Source of the DNA: Micropterix aruncella
Lineage: Eukaryota > Arthropoda > Insecta > Lepidoptera > Micropterigidae
Assembly: GCA_944548615.1 (NCBI GenBank)
Contig: OX155964.1
Span: 15,426,484 to 15,490,483 of the forward strand
Reading direction: 5' to 3'
Length of the DNA: 64,000 bases
Positions 10,221 through 20,484 of this stretch are shown piece after piece (the stretch's first letter is position 1; each line of letters opens with the position of its first letter). The position numbers and the translations under genes are program-made. Under the pieces are notes generated by a model. The model saw only the letters and a program-made list of their open reading frames with translations. It was not told the origin of the DNA and ran no database searches.

Positions 10221-10767
10221 AATTCGGGTAATGAACCCTAGTACATTAGTTCTAGTTAGTTAGACGAGATTAGTACAGCAATCGCTCGCTTGATCGCTAC
10301 TGATTGCGATTTCCGCAACTCGTTTTTGCTCTAACTGTCATCGCCTTTCTAGCCGGGTAATTAATATGATGGTACTGTAACGTTGAAAGCACTGGAAAAT
10401 TGCTGCATTTATTTTCCTCAGTTAATCTGCTGCGTACTTCCTTATTGACAGATATAATACAGTTCTTGTTTATCCGATGGAGAATTTTTGCGTTTGATGT
10501 CAAAAAAATGGCAACAAATACGCTATTTTATGCCTTTCTATCTATAAAAATAGCAAAACTAGTTGAGTTTTTTTTCTCGTAAGTAAACGAAGCACAGAAA
10601 TCGCACTTCGGTACATAGAGATGTGTAGGGGAGATGTCCATTCGTGATTTTTTTCAAACCTGGCGAGTACATGGCAATCGATCGATGTAAGAAAAGGTAG
10701 TGTAAGAAGAGTAAGAAAGGTAGTGAGCATCCATCGAATTGTCAAGGATGAAAGAACTTAATAGAAA
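10220..10767. other. No gene seen
   Basis: Short ORFs without recognisable motifs lie between the microsatellite and the mariner relic. Confidence 0.4.
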
Positions 10768-11545
10768 CTATCAAATTTTATCATAAGCTCGGCAATATCC
10801 AAGTGGTAATCATTCACAAGATGTGACAGGCTTTTGGTGACGATGCCATAAGCAGCTCACAGATAACTAAGTGGTACAAAAGCTTGAAAGATGGCCGCAC
10901 ATCAGTGGACTGCGAACCACGTCTCTGTAGGCCCTCAAAACAAGTTGAAATAAATGTCATTGAATAAGTGTGGACTTTAGTTTGTTTGTTTCTACTTTTT
11001 AATTCCCAATTCCTTATTACCATACGGAAATCTCTTAAAACCAACATTACTATGACGAGTTTATATGCATGTGTAAGTGTGTATCTTGTTATTGCACTCG
11101 ATGGACAGAATTGCATTTGAAATCCGTTAATTTTATCCCAACGGAAAATCGTGACCCAGCCGGGAATCGAACCCGGAACCTCACAGTGTAAGATCAGGCG
11201 GTAAAACCACTATACCACCGGGTCGTGTATTTTTCGTCATGCCGGAACTCGCATTCCCGGCATTCCAGTGCTTCATTAGACATAAGGCTCCCTACTCCCT
11301 AGACATGGGCCCGTCTGAGTTTTGGCTAATCCCACAAGTTGAAAATGTCGCTAAAAGTGACCGATTTGAACCAAAAGAAGAAAATATTAGTAATGGGACT
11401 GCTCAATTGAACACCATTCCAGACAATGGGTTGAACTAACGTTTTCCACTATGATGAAACCGCTGAGAACAGCGTGTCTATTAATTACCAAGGGGACTAT
11501 TTTGTAGGAGATAAGAGTACATTTATTTTATGAAATGATTAAGTG
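10768..11545 (+). pseudogene. Mariner transposase relic, split by a SINE
   Basis: The left part (10768-10960) reads IKFYHKLGN, QAFGDDAISSSQITKWYKSL and KDGRTSVDCEPRLCRPS, the N-terminal helix-turn-helix region of mariner transposases, with one internal stop. The right part (about 11270-11530) reads PYSLDMGPSEFWL, RFEPKEENISN and YQGDYFVGDKSTFIL, the C-terminal end of the DDE domain. The central catalytic region is gone. A minus-strand SINE (11049-11224) lies between the parts, so the SINE inserted after or during decay. Transposase function is lost. Confidence 0.8.
11049..11224 (-). mobile_element. tRNA-derived SINE, copy 1
   Basis: Read on the minus strand, the head starts GACCCGGTGGTATAGTGG (A box) and continues to CTTACAC and CCGGGTTCGATTCCCGG (T arm and B box), closing with CTGGGTC, which pairs with GACCCGG as a 7-bp acceptor stem. 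The T stem is perfect. The anticodon stem no longer pairs, so this is not a functional tRNA. The loop CTTACAC suggests a tRNA-Val(TAC) ancestor. The unrelated 3' part (about 100 bp) matches the second copy at 44774-44943. Confidence 0.8.
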
Positions 11546-11789
11546 CATTTTTTTCGACGAAGGTTATATACATTTTGAACAGTGTGGATATTGCCAGCTA
11601 TAGTCCATATTATGTTGCTACTGCTGTAATGACGATTTGATTTATTTTTAAAAGGAAAATATGAAGTGGCTCTATAGTTACTTTTCTCATTTCAATTGCT
11701 GGTTTTCTTCAAAGGCACTACATACTTACCCGCATGGTTATAAATTAATTAACTATACCGCTGTGACTACCAACGACTAAATATACTCA
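11546..11789. other. No gene seen
   Basis: Spacer between the mariner relic and the RTE relic, without recognised motifs. Confidence 0.4.
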
Positions 11790-12434
11790 AAGACAGTGAC
11801 TATACTTTGTACCTCTTCGTCATCATGTTTTGATTTTTTCTGGATGTTACCTTCTTCGTCGACTATACTGCTAATACAAATATCAATAATAGTAACTACA
11901 GAAGCCAGAAGCCAGATGGCAAGATCGGCCATGAGCAAGCTGGAAAGGCTGTGGAAGAATCGGGGTATAAGCAAACGGACTAAGGTCAGGCTGGTTCGAG
12001 CTCTGGTTTTATCGATCTTTCTATATGCATTGGAGACATGGACCCTGAAGGCTCGGATACGCACCAAAATCGATGGACTGGAGATGTAGTGCTGGCGTAA
12101 AATTCTAGGAATCCCGTGGACAGCACGCCGCACCAACAAAACTGTCCTGGAAGAACTCGGCATCCAAGTGAGGCTCTCCACCGTATGCATGAGAAAATTC
12201 CTGCAGTTCTTCGGTCATGTTGCCAGGAGAAACCCAGATAATCTGGAGAAAATGCTTTCCGGAGGTCAAGTGGAGGGAAGAAGAAGCAGAGGCAGATCAC
12301 CGGCCAGATGGAACGACCATATCAAAGAAGTTACAAAAGGGTCAATACAATCTGCGACCCGCCATTCAGAAGACAGGTCGAAGTGGAGGAGCCTCGTAGG
12401 CAAACTGTTGTCTAGTGGCCACCATCCTCAGTAA
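11790..12434 (+). pseudogene. RTE-clade LINE C-terminal relic
   Basis: One reading frame covers RT and post-RT blocks: SQMARSAMSKLERLWKNRGI, KVRLVRALVLSIFLYALETW, then TAG at 12087-12089 in place of a codon normally for Trp, then CWRKILGIPWTARRTN, RKFLQFFGHVARRNPDNLEK and GRRSRGRSPARWNDHI, ending at 12434. The single nonsense and the missing 5' two-thirds make it dead. Before about 11880 the sense reading loses family similarity, while the opposite strand reads IVDEEGNIQKKS, a motif that would fit just upstream in such an RT. This hints at a 5' inversion. The 3' end runs into (TA)n. Confidence 0.85.
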
Positions 12435-12479
12435 CGAGGGAACGACAGAGATGAAGAATCTACTGCTTGTATATGTGAC

Positions 12480-12480
<1 letters not shown>

Positions 12481-12563
<83 letters not shown>
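12481..12563. repeat. (TA)n microsatellite
   Basis: About 41 TA units sit directly after the RTE-like 3' end and may derive from its tail. Confidence 0.95.
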
Positions 12564-12567
<4 letters not shown>

Positions 12568-12691
12568 ATAAAACGCTTTATTTGATTAATCAAAAAGGCG
12601 ACTTATTGCCTAAAAGCAATATGTTACAGCTAACCTTAACATATATACATATATGACATACTTATATGTACATGTGTACCTACATGTAGAG

Positions 12692-13426
12692 TAGCTATTC
12701 CCAACCTGGTGGTAAATACCCCCCAAAGGGGTAAAATAGGATTTTCTAAGGAGTAAAGATAGAGGCAGAGCCAAGGATCGAATCATCGTTCGTCCAGAAA
12801 ACAATTTTATTATTATAAATAGGATAGAAAACGAATTTACCGCGTGAAATTTGTAGGACCCGACGTTTCGGTGACGTTGCAGCCGCCGTTGTCAAGGGTA
12901 AACCTTGACAACGGCGGCTGCAACGTCACCGAAACGTCGGGTCCTACAAATTTCACGCGGTAAATTCGTTTTCTATCCTATTTATAATGTCAAACAACCG
13001 CGATAGTCTTCGATTTCAAATTTTATTATTATAATTATTTCTATCAGATTTCCCTACTTAACCTAAAATCCTTAAAGATTAGTAAGTAAGTGAATTAGAA
13101 ATCTTTTAATAATATTTTTTTACCCAACCGATTGAACTTGGAGCACGACTGGATGAGCATTAGGCCGAGACTGCACCGAACATTAACGAAATTGTTAAAA
13201 GTAAGCAAATGAACCGTCTCACTAGCTTGCACTACTTCTTTACTTAATAAAAAAAGCTAAAAATCAGGTGTTTACGTTGTTTAATTTACAAATAATAAAA
13301 TAATAAATAATTTATCGTAATTTAAAGATATAAATGCAACAGTTTATTTGTTTTTTAAAACCATTTTTTTTGGGGTATTTGCATCAATATCTTGGAAAAA
13401 AGCCTCAAAAAGGTTGGGAAGCGCTG
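12692..13426. mobile_element. hAT-like nonautonomous element, interrupted
   Basis: Left end TAGCTATTCCCAACCT and the complement of the right end, CAGCGCTTCCCAACCT, agree at 13 of 16 positions. Both resemble the CAGNGNTTCCCAACCT ends of hAT-superfamily MITEs. The subterminal GGGGTAAAAT and the right-end GCCTCAAAAAGG block fit this. No 8-bp duplication is recognisable, so the copy is old. The interior holds the Penelope-like palindrome and no transposase ORF. Confidence 0.6.
12818..13018. mobile_element. Palindromic Penelope-like terminal element, copy 2
   Basis: Arms 12813-12897 and 12903-12987 are inverted repeats around a 5-bp centre, with the right arm running on to GCGATAGTCTTCGATTTC at 13018. 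The 15-bp word AATTTTATTATTATA is present at 12803-12817 and at 13019-13033, a target-site duplication that shows a true insertion into the hAT-like element. Arm sequence is nearly identical to copy 1 (2851-3056) over the core blocks. Confidence 0.75.
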
Positions 13427-13689
13427 ATACAAAAGGGTTAATTTTTATTTGCGAGCAGCATACAAATAGGTGTTTTGATAGACGTAATAACTAAACCACA
13501 AAGACATATTTTTTGGGACTAGTCATTTTAAAAATCAAGCGATTTTTTGATATCAGAAAGTTTCTATATACAGAAAATTATTTGACATAAAAAACTTGTC
13601 GAAAATCGGTTACAGTTTATATTACTGAGATTTTTTTCTGAATATCCGAAAGCTGAATAAAAAAGATGCTTTTTCCCTTAACAAAGTCC
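13427..13689. other. No gene seen
   Basis: AT-rich spacer without motifs. Confidence 0.4.
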
Positions 13690-14232
13690 CACGTTTTATT
13701 CTCCCTTCATTTAAGGGCAGGCTATGACTATATAAAACGCCCGTTCCGCCCGAGGTGTTCCGCACTTGCAATCCCAACTGTCCGACTGCAGGTTGCAGAC
13801 GCTGGCAGTGTTCACAGTGGCCCTTCCAGGTAGTCATCTTCGAGGAGGCTATCGGATGGAAGCTGAACCGTGAGTTGGGCCGACCTTAGAATATACAGGC
13901 AGGCCACCAGGCGCAAGCTGCACGTAACCGTTAAGAAAACTTTTATAATGTACAGTGTAAGGTGTCTACAACAGGCGAACCCGTTACCCCAGGCTAGAAT
14001 AACAACTAGAGCTGTCAACTACAACTGGCGAACCAGTCACCTCAGGTTTTTTTTAACGATATTGGATCGTTCTATCGCCCGTGAGGTGAGCGTAGATGAC
14101 TTGTAACGAAAACAGTCTATTGTCTAGTTACGCCACTCGCCCGTAAGAAGCCAAAGCCCTACCGCGAGATAACTAGGTTAATCAGCTGCGTGCCGACACT
14201 CGCGCCCTTACTTCCAGTTGCAACCAGATTAT
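13690..14232 (-). repeat. Dispersed repeat family A, copy 2
   Basis: On the minus strand it begins AATCTGGTTGCAACTGGAAG, runs through the TTATCTCGCGGTA, CGCTCACCTCACGGG and GGTGACTGGTTCGCC blocks, and then continues with the block that starts other copies (GGTCGGCCCAACTCACGG). The end of one unit is thus joined to the start of another, as in a tandem array or a rearranged pair. It lies in the opposite orientation to copies 1, 3 and 4. Confidence 0.65.
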
Positions 14233-14869
14233 GGTCATAACACACAAATGTATATCAGTTTCACAAAAAAATACATTGATCGTATTCCCCCGTGACCCTT
14301 CAAATTCTAAGTGCATGTTTCATTGTAAAGACCATTCATTGAGTTAATTTTGGGGTCCGGTTTCACTGACGGCCAGGCGCGTGGTGAGACGCGCGGAGAT
14401 CAAGGTCGGCGCTCTTGGACGCAAGAGCGGCCGCGGCCGTCTGCCCTCGTCGCTCGAGTGGGTCGCACCGTTACTATGACACTATTACGCTGGACCATAA
14501 CAGCAGACAACAGCTGCTTGGCTGGCCTCTTAGCCCCACCTCTGCTCCGTGTATCTTTCATTCGAAGCGGCGCGGCGTACTATTGTCCGATAAAGCTAAA
14601 CGATTACTTTCGATTTAATTCGATTCGGTAGCACCGATTGTCAGGAGATGACTAGTTAGTAGCATGGCTTCATAATGTATAGAACCTTTAACACTAGAAT
14701 GCCCGATGAAGTCATATTGACCCACGTGCACCGTTGTGCTTACTTTATTTTCAAACTGTTTTGGGTTAGAGTAGAGCAAAGCAAACAGTATGAGAAAAAC
14801 TAACCTATCGTCATTTTTACATGACTGCCAACAAAAAAGGAGAGTAATATATTTGGGGTTTGTCTATGT
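14233..14869. other. Unclassified; GC-rich island at 14350-14640
   Basis: A CG-rich stretch (including GCGGCCGCGGCCG near 14426) is open in two frames for 67-93 codons. I see no recognisable protein motif or splice sites that decide a frame. It could be a host exon or repeat-derived. Confidence 0.3.
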
Positions 14870-15372
14870 ATGTTTTTCGTTTCTTTATTTCACCATAACT
14901 TCTAAACGCTCAAACCGATTTATAAGTGTGTGGTATTGTTAGAATTGTTATGTCATTCCGAGTGTTGTACGGTAACTTAACTGTCTAAATATTAAGTACA
15001 TAAGTAGTTACCTAAATGTCCTAATGTCAATTAATTAATATAAATATATCGTATATAGTCCCAAATAAAAGGCCTGATTGAGTACATTCCGAAAATATAT
15101 CTATCTAAACTGTCCAAATATTAAGAAAATAGTTGTCTAAATGTCCAAATCTCCAAATGTAAATATATTTAGTATTAATATATCGTGTTTAGTGTCTAAT
15201 AAAATGTCTGATTGAGTTCATTCCGAAAATATATACATGTCTATATGGATATATACATAAACAAAATAATTTCTTTAAAAAATCTTACTAAAAATAATTA
15301 TAAATACAATAGTTCACTTTCTACAACGGCAGTCGTGTTTTTTTAAATGCAAAAAAACACGACTGCCGTTAC
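14870..15372. repeat. Dispersed repeat family B, copy 1, with palindromic end
   Basis: The block starts near CACCATAACTTCTAAACGC and contains two diverged direct units of about 128 bp (14980-15108 and 15109-15237), each ending CATTCCGAAAATATAT. It ends with arms 15325-15344 and 15351-15370 (AACGGCAGTCGTGTTTTTTT and complement) around 6 bases. The reverse orientation of the block is at 46785-47125. The terminal word CACGACTGCCGTTACAG also occurs at 23098 and 27086. Confidence 0.65.
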
Positions 15373-15604
15373 AGAAAAGTAATTTCCAACGCAAAACTGC
15401 AATGTTCAAAATTTGAAGTAGAATTTAGGTTGAATGCAGCCTTAAATTGCACCATTTTCATTGTAAATTTGCATTTTTTTTCCGGGGGACATCCCTCTTA
15501 CCTCCTCTCCCTTGAGGGTATGGAATACCGCCAAAACCGCAATGGTAGACCTCCCCCCGAACTGAAATCCTGGCTACGCCGCTGACGCCATGAATATATG
15601 ACTC
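15373..15604. other. No gene seen
   Basis: Spacer. A short C- and G-rich patch at 15480-15590 has no recognised origin. Confidence 0.4.
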
Positions 15605-16600
15605 GAATTTATTTATTTATTTCCCAAAACATAATTAACCTTACAGATGGTTCCAAATCGTTAATTATTTTTCTAGGCTTCTATTCTAGATTATAACTAT
15701 TATTCCACTACAGACTATTATTATAATTCTACTGTTAATACTATTATTATTACTCTACTCCATTACTATTACTATCATTATTATTCTAATATATAGATTA
15801 TTATTCTAGACTATAGCAAACGAGACAGAGAAATACGTTAGAGCGTAATATTAAACGATTATACTTACATATATCTAATGTTTATCTAACCTTTCTTATT
15901 ATACTAGTTACTACTTTTTAACAATTTTAATACTACATACTACATATTTATCTAATTACTTGATTGTTAAGAAATGCCATTACCGTACTTTGCAGTTGTG
16001 CTAAGTTCACCATCCAAATATTCAATTCTGGATCAGTCGAACATAGTGCATTTAGGGTACGAAGCGTCCGCGTCGTGAAGCAGCGTTGAACGACGTTAGT
16101 TCTAGCTCGCGGTAACGCGAACAATACGTGAGTCCTAACACAGTAGTAATTGGCGGGTACAAACAGACCGATTCTTCTAAGGATGGTCGGGTTATAAACG
16201 AACCCTCTAAGCAGTTTATATATGTGGCAGATTGACAGCCAATCTCTTCTTACGCTTAGTGAATTGTACCCAACCATACCCAGAATAATTGTCGTAGGAT
16301 ATAGAAAGGGATAATATCCTTAAAGTACAGGAACCTCAGAAAGCGTTTCTGTATACTCTCCAGCCTGGATATGCAGCTATTTTTGTAGGGACTCCATATT
16401 GCCGCGTTGACTTCTAATCTGCTCCGAATTAGGGAATTGAATAGGAGGCGCATGTCAAATGTGTTTTTGAATTGCCTCATGCTAATCATTACAAAACCTA
16501 GCAATTTGCAAGAATTATCAACTAGGGTGTAAATGTGCTGTCTAAATGTCAACCGTGTCAAATTGAGGAGCACGAGGATTTTACTCCCTGATGTCATGCT
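15605..16600 (-). pseudogene. Jockey-like LINE 3' part, frameshifted
   Basis: On the minus strand, 16597-16260 reads the RT thumb region (NLTRLTFRQHIYTLVDNSCK, LEVNAAIWSPYKN, RLESIQKRFLRFLYFKD). A frame change near 16265 joins it to 16277-15948 (YNSLSVRRDWLSICHIYKLL, FALPRARTNVVQRCF, TLRTLNALCSTDPELNIW), which ends in a stop at 15948. The 3' UTR reaches a poly(AAAT) tail at about 15608. The catalytic palm is missing. The TLNALCSTDPELN block is matched by the LINE insert at 63160-63518, so both are one family. Confidence 0.8.
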
Positions 16601-17474
16601 TATTCGATATCTCCAATGTTTTGCTGCTTTCCGGAACTTCGTGTCGATCTTGAAAATATGAGGTTAAATTCTAATAGACCTGTGTTAGAATTCAACAACG
16701 GCATACATAAACAAGTACCCGATCTTACACGCAAGGTACGAATTCTAGCAGTAATATTCTAAATTGATGTCGCAGATCAAGAATTTCGGGCTGCGACTCC
16801 AACCTTAACCTTAACTCGAGCCACTTCAACGACAAATTATAGTTGTTTCGAAAACGCGATGGCCGCTTTAGATCAGAGCACAAAAAACAATGCACGATTG
16901 TTTAATCTCACTCTTTCATCGCGTGGATGGTATAATTATTCGCGGTATTTTGTAATTTTGGAGTTTGTGGGATGCGTTTAAATTTCCGGTTAATAGAATA
17001 GTATCCGTGTCAATAGAGATAAGTGTTAATACATTTGGGTTTAATCTGGTAATATAGTGGTATACCGGTTTCGATCAAATTAATTTCGACCTCATAAGTA
17101 ATAAAATGAAAGGGGATTGGCGAAATGGACCTGGATACTGCTACAATATGTCTACAATCTGTGTGTCAAATCTATAAAGAATAATGTTATCATTTCGTTT
17201 TTGAGTAATGCGTAAAATGCACCTATAGCCGAATAGTTAAACTACCTAGATTTCATTCTAATGTTCACTTCTTGATTTACTTAAGAGAATTTTTCGCCAG
17301 TGAAGTAATATTTTCCCTCGAAAACCTAAAAAAGTACCTTATGCCCATGTGCTAATCCAAGATATAGTTTATTTAACTCTGTTGAGACCTAAATTTCAAG
17401 ATCAAATTATATTATTTTTACTTATGCATTTTTTTAAAAACGGCTTTGAAAGTTAATCGGAGAAGTTTAAGTGT
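16601..17474. other. No gene seen
   Basis: AT-rich, with no recognisable ORF, splice site or repeat. Confidence 0.4.
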
Positions 17475-17750
17475 TTACGGCGTTTTAAAAGTTAGATTGT
17501 GCAAACCCAAAATTAATTTTGTTGTTAATACTTTTTTGTACACGATATTAATGGTTCTCCCCTCAAATGCTAGTATCAGCAGATTGCTAGGTGACCTCAA
17601 TCTGGAGCAGGCCACATATAATTGCCCGTGTGAGAAGCAGTCCTCCCTCAAATCGATTCCTGCCTCCTTTAACGACAGCCCTTGAGAATTATTGATGGTC
17701 ATAACAAAGCAGACCTTGAGGGGAAGCTGCAGTCGTTTGAAATCAAAGAA
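17475..17750 (-). pseudogene. Helitron PIF1-like helicase C-terminal fragment
   Basis: Minus-strand reading from about 17750: FKRLQLPLKVCFVMTINNSQ, then GLSLKEAGIDLREDCFSHGQ and LYVACSRLRSPSNLLILAFE. This is helicase motif V/VI of Helitron Rep-Hel proteins (T-I-N-S-Q-G and V-A-x-S-R; the arginine finger is Arg of CSR). The domain normally ends close to this point, so this is the C-terminal tip of an otherwise lost protein. The frame is open for about 90 codons. No Rep domain or Helitron ends (TC...CTRR) were found near it. Confidence 0.85.
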
Positions 17751-18289
17751 GTATTAAGATGGTGGTATACGTGTTATTAATACTGATGCACCGCGAGCAC
17801 AGTCGGTGAATACTGTGGCTTCGATAACGTTCTTGTGACTTGTGACTGTTCACAGTTTGGGCGGTTTTAGGTTTTGCAGTAACGTCACCACGATAAGTAT
17901 AATCTTGTGGGCAGAAAACCCAGAAGGGTCGAGGGTGTTTTTAATAACTCTTTAGCGAAAGTTTTGGGTGTGTCATGTTTCGAAATGTGTGAATTTGATA
18001 ATTTGTCTGGAATTCCAAAGAAATTGTTTTTTTTTGGGTTTTTAATCAACAGAATTGTGACGAGAATTTGTGCCAGTCAGCCGGCAACACTGCGGCTGCT
18101 AATTACCCGAGCTTCGTGCGAATGCTCGATGGTCACTCGCTCGGTGCATCGCTCACTTCACAACTTCATGTGTCCATTGCCGCCAGCGCCACCTACAATA
18201 AGTTTTGCACACACATCCCCATTACGCAAATGGCAACTGTACGTAGGTTGACTATTCGCAAATATAATCTAGTCACTTTATCCTAGTGC
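17751..18289. other. No gene seen
   Basis: Mixed noncoding sequence. ORFs at 17907-18286 have no recognisable motif. Confidence 0.35.
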
Positions 18290-18905
18290 AGTTGGGCCAT
18301 TATGACCTATGTGTTAGGGTCGGCCTAACTCACAGGTCCTCATCCATCCAGTAGCCACAGCGCAAAAAAGCGAGCACGGATAGGACACAGTGCCTGAGGG
18401 CCAGTTCCCCTGGAAATCGTCCCTCCGGCGCTCCTGGATAGTTTGTGCACCGCGTGACGTCAGCCAATCGATTGTGCATTCCGACTGATAACCAGGGGAG
18501 TCTGGAAACGGCTTTGTTTCCTATAGAGCGGCGGTGGTTGTTAACCTTATGGCAACCGCTCTTGAAACGACCAATCGGCTACCCGATACCGGGTGAACAG
18601 CCGGCAAGGACACCGTGGTTCACGATAGATTCGGTAGACACCGAATCACCGCTTCATAAGGGAGAGGACCGCGCAAGAGACCTCGAACCCGTAACCAGTC
18701 GGGAAGCCGGAGAAATCTGTCCAAAACTGGAAGTAAGGACGCGAGGTCGGCCCGCTTGTTATACACCCGGTATCTCGCGGTAAGGCGTTTGCTTCTTTCG
18801 TCCCATAGTCTTCTACGCTCACCTCACGTGAGATAGAACGATCATTATTGTTAACACTTCCTGAGGTGCGGGGTTCGCCCATTGTAGTTGACACCTTCAA
18901 GTGGT
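18290..18905 (+). repeat. Dispersed repeat family A, copy 3
   Basis: The longest copy: GTCGGCCTAACTCACAGG near the start, the GTTTGTGCACCG, GGGGAGTCTGGAAACG, ATAGATTCGGTAGACACCG, GACCGCGCAAGAGACCTCGA, AACCAGTCGGGAAGCCGG and CTCGCGGTAAGGCG blocks, and GAGGTGCGGGGTTCGCCC at the end. The last two blocks resemble polymerase III A and B boxes, although their spacing (about 95-100 bp) is wider than in tRNAs. No coding potential. Confidence 0.7.
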
Positions 18906-18919
18906 CACTCTAATCCTGG

Positions 18920-19072
18920 TCACATCAGGCACTTCTTATCATTCTCTTTCACCGTTCATGGAGAACGGCTTTGTTATGATTTAGCGAAAAATGAGAGAAT
19001 CGAGCCGAGCATAACATGTTTTAAAAACAAACTCAGAGAATATTTGATTTATGAATATGAACAATATTTACA
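18920..19072 (+). pseudogene. LINE C-terminal remnant
   Basis: Reads FSFTVHGERLCYDLAKNERI, EPSITCFKNKLREYLIYEYE, matching the last about 45 residues of Jockey-type ORF2 (compare FTVHSARLWNQLPHSIRHAP at 21373-21432). Nothing of the catalytic part remains. Confidence 0.65.
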
Positions 19073-19611
19073 TATATTGCCTTTTCATTTCCATTGCCCT
19101 CCTTTTAAAGCTCTTGGTTCCTTATAAGCTTCAGTTTATCTTGATGTGGTACATTCTGCACCCACTAGCAGTGCAATATTTTTTTGTATTTTTCAAACTT
19201 TGGTATTACATAGGTTAAGTCAATACCTATCTGCAAACCATGTTCGCAAATTAGAACAGGTTAGCTTTAAAATATTGCCTGTAGGCAATAAGCTCGCCCT
19301 TTCTTTCGAAGAAAGCATTTATTATTTATATTACGTGATATATGAGGGGGCAGTTTCATTACATGACATTATCGAAATGACGCGAGGCTTGATCTAGAAA
19401 TTATGCTGCATTTTACGTGGCAATATTTTTTGACTGCTGGCAAACAATCTTGCGGGTCCTTTTTGTTTACATCATTTTTACAAGGAAGATTTATCAGAAA
19501 TTTAATAATTAATTAAATGTTATAGAAATAAACATATAAATAGCAACATTAAACAAATCAAAATATGATTGATATTTGGATATTTTTGATACACGATTTC
19601 CAGTTACTTAA
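19073..19611. other. No gene seen
   Basis: AT-rich. The ORF at 19146-19397 has no recognisable family. Confidence 0.35.
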
Positions 19612-19690
19612 CCCGTTGAGTTTGAGTCAACCAAATCTGGTCGCGAAACAATTATCCGTTGAGTACGAGTCGACCAAATCTGGTCGCGCG
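19612..19690. repeat. Short direct repeat (2 units)
   Basis: CCGTTGAGTTTGAGTCAACC followed by AAATCTGGTCGCG is repeated after about 43 bp with few changes. The preceding TTAA gives a superficial piggyBac-like end, but no partner end was found. Confidence 0.7.
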
Positions 19691-20484
19691 TTTTTTTCAC
19701 TTCTTTGACGTTCTCATATTTATTCATAATTATCTAATTGTTTTACAAAATGATATGTCAATATTCTATATTCGAAATTTCAATGCAATCATTGTGCAGT
19801 TGTTCTTTTTATGATTGGTGTAGTAGTTTCGTAGTTATAGAACTTTAAGGTCGATGTCGCCGAAAATCCTGCAAAAGAGACAGATGCATCCATGAAAATA
19901 CCCATTTACTCCAAGGGTTCGCTAAAAATGGTTTGTTATAATTATGTCCTGTAAAATTTCGTAAGATATATTTATTTTGCTTGATGCGTTTATGTTAACA
20001 TTTATTGTGTTTTGGTTATGTTTATTTTAAATAAACATTACGTACATAAATATTACAGTTTCACACTTAATTTTAATGTCATTCCAATAACTTTCTTTGA
20101 ACGTATATACCTTTACATCTTGGCACTATATTTTTGTAGTAATTGCGGCATTGTATTCGGTATATTGGCTCCTTACCTAGAATTGTTTTTTTTCACACTG
20201 GCCACTTTCAACTTGGATAATTTGGCTTTGAGTTGAAATTTAAAATTCCATAATTCGAAAATTCAAGTAAATTTTAATTCAAAGCTGTTATTCTTTTTAA
20301 AACAACAGCTGTTTATTTATCTTTCCGTTGTTTTTTTTTGCTGAAATATTTTCGTTTGTGCTACCACGGTAAAGTTGAAAATTTGCATTATTTTCAAATA
20401 TGAGATCCTGTGCCGGTGTTTTCTATTACAGCTTTTTGCAGTCTGACTATCAGTTAACGTAATTGTGTACGGTTAAAAACTGCA
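19691..20484. other. No gene seen
   Basis: AT-rich region leading up to the truncated LINE. No motif recognised. Confidence 0.4.

Noticed and set aside
11150..11224. A functional tRNA gene
   Set aside because: A and B boxes and acceptor stem are present, but the anticodon stem does not pair and a SINE body with a second copy follows.
11777..12190. Minus-strand 137-aa ORF as a gene
   Set aside because: It is antisense to a clear RTE-like RT relic over most of its length.
14350..14631. Host exon in the GC-rich island
   Set aside because: Two competing frames, no recognisable motif and no convincing splice sites.
19604..19640. piggyBac-like end (TTAA followed by CCCGTTGAG)
   Set aside because: No matching inverted end or second TTAA was found; the unit is a simple direct repeat.
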